NCBI GenBank assembly: GCA_018401115.1
Contig: JAGYKX010000005.1
Span: forward strand, 310,001-374,000
DNA length: 64,000 nt
Source: Flavobacteriaceae bacterium
GTDB lineage: Bacteria; Bacteroidota; Bacteroidia; Flavobacteriales; Flavobacteriaceae
Reading direction: 5' to 3'
Below the pieces are notes generated by a model. That model ran no database searches and was not told the origin of the DNA. It saw only the letters and a program-made list of their open reading frames with translations. Shown here in pieces: positions 37,578-45,333 of this stretch. Both the position numbers and the translations under genes were made by a program. Every line of letters starts with the position of its first letter. Position 1 is the stretch's first letter.

Positions 37578-38024
37578 TTAAGGGATATATTCAGGAATAC
37601 TTTCTACAAAAGTATAATTTTCTGCTTCTTTGCTTATAACGCAATAATAGTGAGATAAACCATTAGTCACCATGAGTAACTCGGCATTTAAACTTAAGTT
37701 ATATCGGGCAATTTGATCAAATGTTTCTTGGCTAATTTTTATTTCAGGTGCTTTACACTCTACCAATAAATAAATGCTACCATCTTTATTGAAAATAACC
37801 ACATCGACCCTTTTTGTCAAACCGTTTACAAGAATTTTTTTTTCAACATTAATAAGGCTTTTAGGGTATTTTTTTTCGTAAATCAAATACCATATTATAT
37901 GTTGTCTTACCCATTCTTCTGCTTGTATCTGGATATATTTTTTCCTGATAATATCAAAAATATAGGGCTTATTTTCCCTATTTTTGATTCTGAAAGGATA
38001 CGATGGAAAGTTTAAAACTTGCAT
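37578..38024 (-). CDS. HsdR N-terminal-like (PD-(D/E)XK nuclease-fold) protein
   Basis: A 148-residue stand-alone domain resembling the N-terminal nuclease domain of type I restriction subunits. The core is VNGLTKRVDVVIFNKDGSIY and LLVECKAPEIKISQETFDQI, which gives the D...(E)xK pattern of the fold, with Asp and ECK ligands intact. There is no helicase domain and no hsdM/hsdS nearby. The start at 38024 (MQVLNFPSYPFRIKN) is preferred; the ATG at 38063 would overlap the divergent holA start. The neighbourhood GT2 / this gene / holA is, as I recall, conserved in flavobacteria, so a housekeeping rather than defence role is likely. Confidence 0.85.
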   Translation of the reverse strand: MQVLNFPSYPFRIKNRENKPYIFDIIRKKYIQIQAEEWVRQHIIWYLIYEKKYPKSLINVEKKILVNGLTKRVDVVIFNKDGSIYLLVECKAPEIKISQETFDQIARYNLSLNAELLMVTNGLSHYYCVISKEAENYTFVESIPEYIP

Positions 38025-38050
38025 GTTACAAATTTGATGAATTAAATTGA

Positions 38051-39049
38051 ATGGAAGAAGCAAAGTTAATTGCTAGTGAAATAAATAAAGGAAATTTTAG
38101 CCCGCTATATTTACTTTATGGAGATGAACCTTACTATATAGATGCCATTTCAAATTTAATTGAACAAAAGGCGCTTGCAGAAGAAGAAAAAGCTTTCAAT
38201 CAATTAATTGTCTATGGAAAAGATACGTTTATAGAAGATATTGTTTCACAAGCCAAGCGCTACCCAATGATGGCAGCAAGACAATTAATTATTGTCAAAG
38301 AAGCACAACATCTCTCCAAACAAATAGATGGCCTTCAAGAGTATGCAAAACATCCCCTCCAAACAACTATTTTAGTACTTTGTTATAAATACCAAAAGCC
38401 GGATAAAAGAAAAGGAGTTTTTAAAGCTTTTCAAAAAAATGGAACCACTATGGAGTCCAAAAAGATTTATGACAATAAAATTCCTTCTTGGATTAATGAC
38501 TTAATTCAACGTAAGGGGTTTTCAGCCCAACCAGCTGTTCCTCATTTGTTATTTGAATTTCTAGGTACAGATTTGAGTAGGATAGAAAAAGAAATAGACA
38601 AGTTGTCTATTCACATAGAAAAAGGCGCTTTAATTACTCCAGATATAGTTGAGCAGCACATTGGTATTAGTAAAGATTTCAACAACTTTGAATTAAAAAA
38701 AGCCATTGGTGAAAGAGATATTTTAAAAGCATTTAAGATTGTGCATTATTTTGTACACAATCCAAAAGATAATCCTTTTTTAATGACAGTATCTGTTTTA
38801 CACGGTTTTTTTACTCAAATTATGCAATATCACGGGCTTACTGATCACAATCCAAGCCATGTCGCAGCAAGTTTAGGGATTTCTCCATTTTTCATTAATG
38901 AAATTAAAAGTGCGGCAAAACATTACCCTATGAAAAGAGTGAGTCAAATCTTAAAAACCCTTAAGCACTTGGACCTTAAGAATAAAGGGGTAGGTGCTCC
39001 AACTGACCACGAAAATTTACTTAAGGAATTATTGATTAAAATAATGTAA
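38051..39049 (+). CDS. holA: DNA polymerase III subunit delta
   Basis: Clamp-loader subunit of 332 residues that opens the beta sliding clamp. It begins EEAKLIASEINKGNFSPLYLLYGDEPYYIDAI, the typical domain I opening, with AKRYPMMAARQLIIVKEAQHL; domain II and the C-terminal collar domain follow (DLKNKGVGAPTDHENLLKELLIKI). It is divergent from the HsdR_N-like gene with only 26 bases between start codons, so promoters must overlap coding sequence. The next 144 bases (39050-39193) contain nothing I can identify. Confidence 0.94.
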   Translation: MEEAKLIASEINKGNFSPLYLLYGDEPYYIDAISNLIEQKALAEEEKAFNQLIVYGKDTFIEDIVSQAKRYPMMAARQLIIVKEAQHLSKQIDGLQEYAKHPLQTTILVLCYKYQKPDKRKGVFKAFQKNGTTMESKKIYDNKIPSWINDLIQRKGFSAQPAVPHLLFEFLGTDLSRIEKEIDKLSIHIEKGALITPDIVEQHIGISKDFNNFELKKAIGERDILKAFKIVHYFVHNPKDNPFLMTVSVLHGFFTQIMQYHGLTDHNPSHVAASLGISPFFINEIKSAAKHYPMKRVSQILKTLKHLDLKNKGVGAPTDHENLLKELLIKIM

Positions 39050-39193
39050 TCAGAGATCAATCTGTTGCTAGGATTCAAGCGACCTAAAAGTTGTAGTTAA
39101 TTTTATCGATATTTTAAACAAACTAATTATTAAGTTATCACAGCCTAAGAAAAGTTATAGAGCAGCGAGCAATGTAGTGTCTCTATCTTAAAA

Positions 39194-41605
39194 TTACAAT
39201 TCGGGATAGGCACTTGGATTAGACTCGTGCATGATATTGTAAATACCTTCAAAAATGTCTTCTGCATTTGGCTTAGAAAAATAATCACCATCACTAGCGT
39301 ATGCAGGTCTGTGAGCCTTTGCCGTTAAGGTAGTTGGCGGTGCATCTAAGTACTTAAAAGCCCCCTGTTTTTCTATGATTTCTTGCATTAAATAAGCGGC
39401 ACAACCTCCTGGAACATCTTCATCTATTACGATGAGTCTGTTTGTTTTTTTAACACTTTCTAATACTTCATGCTTAAGATCAAAAGGTAAGAGAGTTTGA
39501 GCATCTATGAGTTCAACATCTATGTCGTAATTTTGAAGTGAACCGATTACTTGTTCCACTATCCTCAGGGTTGAACCATAGGAGAGCACGGTTATATCTT
39601 TGCCTTCTTTTAAAATATCTACCACACCAATAGGGGTACATATTTCAGTCAAATTATTAGGCATAGGCTCTTTTAACCTGTAGCCATTTAAACTTTCAAT
39701 GACAATAGCAGGTTCGTCGCTTTTCATCAGTGTGTTATAAAAACCAGCTGCAACGGTCATATTTCTTGGAGTTAAGATATACATTCCTCTTAAAAAATGA
39801 ATGAGACCACCCATTTGAGATCCAGAATGCCAGATACCTTCTAACCTATGCCCCCTTGTTCTAACAATTAATGGTGCTTTTTGTTTTCCAAAAGTCCTAT
39901 AGCGCAAAGAAGCCAAATCATCACTAAGTGTTTGTAACGCATATAGCATATAATCTAGATATTGAATCTCAGCAATAGGTCTTAAACCCCTGAGTGCCAT
40001 TCCAATTCCTTGTCCTATAATGCTCGCTTCTCTAATACCCGTGTCTGCTACTCTGGTTTCACCATACTTTTTTTGTAAACCCTCTAAACCTTGATTTACG
40101 TCTCCAATAGTTCCACTGTCTTCCCCAAAAATCAAAAACTCAGGATATTTTCCTAACAGCAGATCAAAGTTGTCTCTAAGAATAAGCCTTCCATCTACCA
40201 TAGGTGCATCTTTACTGAAAGTAGGTGGAATAGCAGTTATATTTGTAGCTTTATTTTCATGCTCACTGTACAAGTGTGCGCTGTAGATTGGTTGCATTTC
40301 AGTCATAAAGCGTAACAACCAATTTTTCAGCATTTCGCGCTCTTTACTTTGTTCGCCAATTAATCCCCTGAGGGCTAATCTTGCCTTTGCTGCCAGATCT
40401 TTTTTTATAGGCTCTTCAATAGCGATTAAGTCATTAAGAATACTTAAAATGGCTGCTTTATTTTGAGTGTTTTCTGATACAGACCTAAGCACTTTGACCA
40501 AATCTTTTTTATAAGCCAAATGTGGAGTTAAGAATTCAGACCAAGCTTCTTTTTTTGCATTTCGTACATCCCTTTTAATGTCTTTTTCAATCTGAATGAG
40601 AGTCTCCTCTTCTGCAAAACCATTTTGTAGAATCCAAGACCTAAACTTTACATTACAATCTTGTTCTTTTTCCCAAATAAGACGATCATCTGATTTATAC
40701 CTTTCATGAGAACCTGATGTGGAGTGTCCTTGAGGTTGTGTGAGCTCTAAAACGTGAATGATTACAGGAATATGTTTTTCTCTAGCAATCTGAGCCGCTT
40801 CTTGATATGTTTTTACAAGGGCAGGGTAGTCCCAACCATTGACTTTGAAAATTTCATACCCATTTGTGCCTTTTTCTTTTTGAAAGCCTTTGAGTATTTC
40901 ACTAATACTCTCCTTGGTTGTTTGGTGTTTTGCATGAACTGAAATGCCATACTCGTCATCCCAAACACTCACCACCATGGGCACTTGAAGCACACCTCCT
41001 GCATTGATAGTCTCAAAAAACAAGCCTTCACTTGTACTTGCATTTCCTATGGTACCCCATGCCACTTCATTTCCTTGAACAGAAAATAGATGGGCGTCTA
41101 TATTTTTTTCCGAGCGATACACTTTTGAAGCCTGAGCCAAACCGAGTAATCTGGGCATTTGAGCAGCTGTTGGTGAAATATCTGAACTGCTATTGTGCTG
41201 CTTTGTCAAGTTTTTCCAGCTACCATCTTCGTGGAGACTGTGGGTGACAAAGTGTCCGCCCATTTGCCTTCCAGCACTCATAGGCTCTTTTTCAATATCC
41301 GTAGTCGCATATAAACCGTGAAACAGGTCTTTGGGTGTTAAAAGATTCAATGCCATCATAAAGGTTTGGTCTCTATAATACCCGCTTCTAAAATCACCTT
41401 CATTAAAAGCCTTAGCCATGGCTATTTGGGGTAATTCTTTTCCATCTCCAAAAATTCCAAATTTAGCCTTACCTGTTAGAACTTCTCTTCTACCCAATAA
41501 ACTACACTCCCTTGAAGTGACTGCAATTTTATAATCAGCTATAATCTCAGATTTAAACTCGTCAAAAGAAATTTGTTTTTTAGAATTGGCAGTAGATATA
41601 TCCAT
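39194..41605 (-). CDS. 2-oxoacid (branched-chain) dehydrogenase E1, fused alpha and beta subunits
   Basis: ThDP-dependent E1 of 803 residues in which alpha (about 1-400) and beta (about 455-800) are one chain, a known Bacteroidota form. Alpha carries FSVQGNEVAWGTIGNASTSEG and VVSVWDDEYGISVHAKHQTT in place of the classical GDG...NN ThDP motif. Beta has LIFGEDSGTIGDVNQGLEGL, ADTGIREASIIGQGIGMALRG, RTRGHRLEGIWHSGSQMGG and LIVIDEDVPGG. It probably decarboxylates branched-chain 2-oxoacids, passing acyl groups to a lipoyl E2. This would supply branched fatty-acid precursors or degrade Val/Leu/Ile. No E2 lies nearby; lpdA at 6.6 kb could provide E3. Confidence 0.92.
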   Translation of the reverse strand: MDISTANSKKQISFDEFKSEIIADYKIAVTSRECSLLGRREVLTGKAKFGIFGDGKELPQIAMAKAFNEGDFRSGYYRDQTFMMALNLLTPKDLFHGLYATTDIEKEPMSAGRQMGGHFVTHSLHEDGSWKNLTKQHNSSSDISPTAAQMPRLLGLAQASKVYRSEKNIDAHLFSVQGNEVAWGTIGNASTSEGLFFETINAGGVLQVPMVVSVWDDEYGISVHAKHQTTKESISEILKGFQKEKGTNGYEIFKVNGWDYPALVKTYQEAAQIAREKHIPVIIHVLELTQPQGHSTSGSHERYKSDDRLIWEKEQDCNVKFRSWILQNGFAEEETLIQIEKDIKRDVRNAKKEAWSEFLTPHLAYKKDLVKVLRSVSENTQNKAAILSILNDLIAIEEPIKKDLAAKARLALRGLIGEQSKEREMLKNWLLRFMTEMQPIYSAHLYSEHENKATNITAIPPTFSKDAPMVDGRLILRDNFDLLLGKYPEFLIFGEDSGTIGDVNQGLEGLQKKYGETRVADTGIREASIIGQGIGMALRGLRPIAEIQYLDYMLYALQTLSDDLASLRYRTFGKQKAPLIVRTRGHRLEGIWHSGSQMGGLIHFLRGMYILTPRNMTVAAGFYNTLMKSDEPAIVIESLNGYRLKEPMPNNLTEICTPIGVVDILKEGKDITVLSYGSTLRIVEQVIGSLQNYDIDVELIDAQTLLPFDLKHEVLESVKKTNRLIVIDEDVPGGCAAYLMQEIIEKQGAFKYLDAPPTTLTAKAHRPAYASDGDYFSKPNAEDIFEGIYNIMHESNPSAYPEL

Positions 41606-41645
41606 TAACCGTAAGTGTTTGCTTTAAGGCATCAAAAATTCATTG

Positions 41646-41653
41646 CAAAAGTA
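41646..41653 (-). promoter_or_regulatory. -7 element for the fused E1 gene
   Basis: The minus strand reads TACTTTTG (TAnnTTTG) 40 bases before the start codon. A matching TTG at -33 is not seen. Confidence 0.35.
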
Positions 41654-41783
41654 TAGAAAAAAGATGGAATATTTTTAATAATAACAAGTGACAATTGAAT
41701 AATGCGGAAAAATACAGCTATTCAAATCATGAATTATAAATAATTCTCAATTATTAGGCATTTTATTAAGAAAAAAGCAAAAT

Positions 41784-44612
41784 TTAGAACCATTTTCTAT
41801 TGAAGAGTCCAATAAGTGTTTTAGGACTTAAGGTCACTACAAATCGAATTTTCTCTGCGTAATTTTCTTGGCCAGATTCCCATCCATTATTAGAATATAG
41901 CGGGAAATACAATTCAAAATAATCAGTCACTAAATTGAGTCTAATTCCTGAATCATATACTAAACGCTCTTTATAACCTTTGTTTTTGACAAAACCAAAA
42001 TCAGTATAAAACTCCACCCACCGGTACAAATTAATACTAGTATTGGTTGTAGCGATCCATTGATTGGCAAAAGGTCTGTCTAATTTAGATTTAAAACCAC
42101 CCTCAGCAATAATAATTTGCTGTGAATACAACCCTTGGTCTTCAGATCTCCCCAGGAAGCTATAATCAAATAAGTAGTCTGTTGGACGGTCTAAAGCAAA
42201 GCTAAAGAAGTCTCCTTTGGTTTCGTTTCTGATAAAACTCCCTGCAAAAAAACGAATATTGAATTGTCTGTTGTTTTCAAACAACCTTCTGTATTCAATT
42301 TCAAAAGACAGTTTGGAAAAATCTTTGGCTCGTTGGGCATCTAAATTCCATGAAAAGTACTTAAGAATACCATTGTCATTTGATCCATAACGCATATTGA
42401 GAACACCGTAGTTAGGCGCTTGGCTCTGAGTGTCTACAGGTATAGAAGGATTTGGATCTCTTTGCACTTGTACATACCTCAATTGTAAGAAATCTTTCTT
42501 GTTAGACCTAAGGTCTTCAGGTCTCCAACCCATTGAAAATGATGGAGTAAGGGTAGTATATCGCGCATTTTCTGTATATTGATAACTAGAAGCTCCTAGG
42601 TTGTAATTAGTTACATATAATCGCTTATTTTGATGGTATTTTCTGTAGTTGAACCGCCCATATCCCACGAACTTTTTACCCTTTAAGCCATATGAGGGCG
42701 AGAAATCATAATTAAAAGGCCTTTCTAGCACAGTTTTATTGTATAACCGTATACCAGGGGTTAATCCGTCGTAAATATTAAAATTTGCTATAGGTACATA
42801 AAATACTTGGTTGAAATTAGGATCTTCTAGGTCTTTAAAAAACTGAAACTTGAGTTTCTTGTTACTAGAAAACCAACCATTAAGTGATTTCCAATTGTCT
42901 CGCTGATTAAATTCAGGGATTTTTTGATTAAAATTTAATACCAGTTTGTCTTCTAACTGATTAGGAATCTTAAAACTTCGAATACTATCTATACCGGTGA
43001 ACCAATACTGAGACACTACGCTATCTTTTTTTAAACCAAATACAGAAATAGGTACTTGGGTCTTTTGCTTGTTTTTTATGGTAAAAGTTATTGAATCTGG
43101 CTTAGCAGAAGCTTTAGTTATTTTAAAATCAATTTTGTTTTTTGTAGCTATATAAGTATTGAAAAACCAATCTACATTTTTAGTAGTGTACTTTTCTAAG
43201 GTAGATTTAAAGTCTTTTGTAGCAATATTAGCCCCTTTGTGTGCTTGATAAAAGTCTTTAATACATTGTTCTAATACGCCCTCACCTAGATAATCTTCTA
43301 AATAAGCCAATCCCAAACCAGCTTTGTATTTGTTGGCTATTTGTTGGTTAAATTTTATTAGGGAGTCGTTAGAGGTAGTGAGTGGTTGGTCTAAGTTTCG
43401 TCTTGCTGTTAAATTATACAGTAGCGCATACTGATCGTTAAAGTCCAATTCAGATAAATGCAGGCTTCTCACCCCCCAGTAAGAAGCTATTTTCCCTAAT
43501 AATTTTTGATTGGGATAATAGGTCTCCACATATTTGATCATATTGAAATTCACTAATGCATCTATAACCCAATGCTCTTTTCTTGGATTAATAAAAAAAC
43601 TCTCCTTAAATAAGGTGTATAAAGTCGTTTTTAATAGGCTTAATTCTAACTTAAAGGACTCTTCATAAGGATTCACAAAACTGGGCAGTTTATTTAATCC
43701 ATAGAGTGGGTTTCTGTCATAATTCATTTTAGTCACCAGAAGTTGATCTAAAGGAATAGTACCAATTTTATTTTCAATGAATGTAAAAACTTTAGAGGCT
43801 GCAGCTATTTCTATAGCTGGCTCAAGATTATCTCCTCTTAAATCAGTAACCAAAATGGTATTTTTGAGTGGGTACCTTACGAAACTATTTTGATTTGACA
43901 AATAAATTTCCGCACCTTTTTTCTGCTGGGCAGTAAGCGTAGCCCATCTTTTATCTCCTTTGACTTGTTCTAAAGTTTCTTTGTAATTTGAATTTAACAC
44001 CAACTCTTTATCGTAGTTTATTTTTATTACTGTGTTGGTAATATCAGTGTAAAGGTCTTGCAAATCTTTGTTTGAATAGAGCAACCATTCTTTGTCTTTA
44101 TAAACAGCTGGGGTGAGGTACCAATCCATAAGGAAATATCCCCCTTCAGAATCATAACCATAAGAGGTGTATTTGTTTGGTGGTAACCTAACGGTATAAG
44201 TGAAGGTAATAGTTTCGAAATCACCCGGAGCAATAGGTTTATTGAGGGAAATGCCAATAATATCTTTTTCTTTGGTTCTCCACCAAGGCAGGGAGTAGTA
44301 ATTCAGATCTACAGCACCAATGAGTTCTGTTCCTCCCCTGAGCTCTTTAGAGGCTAGATGGAGATTTTTCTTAAAATCGTCAGCAAACCGATTCGCTAAA
44401 GGGGAGTTCTTATGGGCATACGAATTTGCCCAATCATTAAAATACAGCACGCTAAGGGTGTCTTTGCTATGATTGATATAAGTGAATTCTTGTTGAATTT
44501 TTACTTCTTTAGTCTCACTATTTAGACTCGCACTAATTTTATTTACATGCTGACCTATTCCCCTAAGGGGAAGTGCAAAAAATAGGTATAAAAAAAGCTG
44601 CTTAAGATTCAT
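41784..44612 (-). CDS. M1 peptidase-like protein without zinc motif, fused to a probable outer-membrane barrel
   Basis: Exported protein of 942 residues with an N-terminal signal peptide (about 1-20). Residues 20-250 resemble the beta-rich N-domain of M1 aminopeptidases (EVKIQQEFTYINHSKDTLSV, GGYFLMDWYLTPAVYKDKEW). Where HExxH and the third Glu are expected, the protein reads YTLFKESFFINPRKEHW and ALVNFNMIKYVE, and I find no HExxH anywhere, so it is probably not a zinc peptidase. The last 370 or so residues alternate polar and aromatic stretches (YVGYGRFNYRKYH-like, FNIRFFAGSFIRNE, VEFYTDFGFVKN) and end in FNRKWF, typical of an outer-membrane barrel with terminal Phe. The LOG gene lies immediately upstream. 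Confidence 0.72.
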   Translation of the reverse strand: MNLKQLFLYLFFALPLRGIGQHVNKISASLNSETKEVKIQQEFTYINHSKDTLSVLYFNDWANSYAHKNSPLANRFADDFKKNLHLASKELRGGTELIGAVDLNYYSLPWWRTKEKDIIGISLNKPIAPGDFETITFTYTVRLPPNKYTSYGYDSEGGYFLMDWYLTPAVYKDKEWLLYSNKDLQDLYTDITNTVIKINYDKELVLNSNYKETLEQVKGDKRWATLTAQQKKGAEIYLSNQNSFVRYPLKNTILVTDLRGDNLEPAIEIAAASKVFTFIENKIGTIPLDQLLVTKMNYDRNPLYGLNKLPSFVNPYEESFKLELSLLKTTLYTLFKESFFINPRKEHWVIDALVNFNMIKYVETYYPNQKLLGKIASYWGVRSLHLSELDFNDQYALLYNLTARRNLDQPLTTSNDSLIKFNQQIANKYKAGLGLAYLEDYLGEGVLEQCIKDFYQAHKGANIATKDFKSTLEKYTTKNVDWFFNTYIATKNKIDFKITKASAKPDSITFTIKNKQKTQVPISVFGLKKDSVVSQYWFTGIDSIRSFKIPNQLEDKLVLNFNQKIPEFNQRDNWKSLNGWFSSNKKLKFQFFKDLEDPNFNQVFYVPIANFNIYDGLTPGIRLYNKTVLERPFNYDFSPSYGLKGKKFVGYGRFNYRKYHQNKRLYVTNYNLGASSYQYTENARYTTLTPSFSMGWRPEDLRSNKKDFLQLRYVQVQRDPNPSIPVDTQSQAPNYGVLNMRYGSNDNGILKYFSWNLDAQRAKDFSKLSFEIEYRRLFENNRQFNIRFFAGSFIRNETKGDFFSFALDRPTDYLFDYSFLGRSEDQGLYSQQIIIAEGGFKSKLDRPFANQWIATTNTSINLYRWVEFYTDFGFVKNKGYKERLVYDSGIRLNLVTDYFELYFPLYSNNGWESGQENYAEKIRFVVTLSPKTLIGLFNRKWF

Positions 44613-44628
44613 TATAGATTGTACTGCT

Positions 44629-45315
44629 TTAGAAGTTAGGACTTAGCGATTTTCCTTTGTAAAATGCATTTATATGATTTACCACTTCATCTTCATTATC
44701 TGCCATTTGCAGTAAGTCTAAATCTTTTTCAGAGATATTTCCATTTACTAAAAGGGTGCTTTTTACCCAATCTAAAAGTCCTGCCCAAAAATTTCGGCCA
44801 ACTAAAATAATGGGAAATTTTTCGATTTTATTAGTTTGAATTAGGGTAATGGCTTCGAACAATTCATCTAAAGTTCCAAATCCTCCAGGCATAACCACAA
44901 ATCCTTGAGAATACTTTACAAACATGACTTTTCTAACAAAGAAATAATCGAATTGTAAGTTTTTATCATGATCTATATATGGATTGTCGTGTTGCTCAAA
45001 AGGTAAATCAATATTGAGACCTACTGAGGTACCTTTTTCCAAATGCGCTCCTAAATTTCCCGCTTCCATAATTCCTGGACCTCCGCCGGTAATAACGCCA
45101 TAACCTTCTTGAGCTATTCGCTGAGCAATTTTTGTAGCGAGTTCATAGTATGCTGTTCCAGATTTGGTTCTTGCAGATCCAAAAATAGAAACGCAAGGCC
45201 CGATCATACTCATTTTTTCATACCCATTCACAAATTCCCCCATGATTTTAAAAAGAGCCCACGAATCATTGGTTTTTATTTCATTCCAACCTTTAAAGTT
45301 TTTTTCATTTCTCAT
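44629..45315 (-). CDS. LOG family protein (TIGR00730, cytokinin-activating-type nucleosidase)
   Basis: Rossmann-fold protein of 228 residues. The family motif PGGFGTLDELFEAITLIQTN is complete, preceded by ITGGGPGIMEAGNLGAHLEKG and VSIFGSARTKSG. Members cleave nucleoside 5'-monophosphates such as cytokinin riboside phosphates or AMP to a base and ribose 5-phosphate. The bacterial role is likely nucleotide turnover. It lies between uvrA and the M1-like gene, 16-19 bases from each, on the same strand. Confidence 0.92.
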   Translation of the reverse strand: MRNEKNFKGWNEIKTNDSWALFKIMGEFVNGYEKMSMIGPCVSIFGSARTKSGTAYYELATKIAQRIAQEGYGVITGGGPGIMEAGNLGAHLEKGTSVGLNIDLPFEQHDNPYIDHDKNLQFDYFFVRKVMFVKYSQGFVVMPGGFGTLDELFEAITLIQTNKIEKFPIILVGRNFWAGLLDWVKSTLLVNGNISEKDLDLLQMADNEDEVVNHINAFYKGKSLSPNF

Positions 45316-45333
45316 AATAAAAGGGTCTAAATT

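Noticed and set aside
37578-38024. A type I restriction system suggested by the HsdR_N domain
   Set aside because: No methylase, specificity or helicase parts anywhere near; housekeeping neighbours on both sides.
39194-41605. Loss of the ThDP motif (GN instead of GD, DD instead of NN) in the fused E1 as a sign of inactivation
   Set aside because: As I recall, this variant is the usual form in flavobacterial fused E1 proteins, and the beta-part motifs are intact.
41731-41746. GAATTATAAATAATTC palindrome upstream of the fused E1 gene
   Set aside because: AT-rich 7-bp arms without a second copy or regulator nearby; chance is sufficient.
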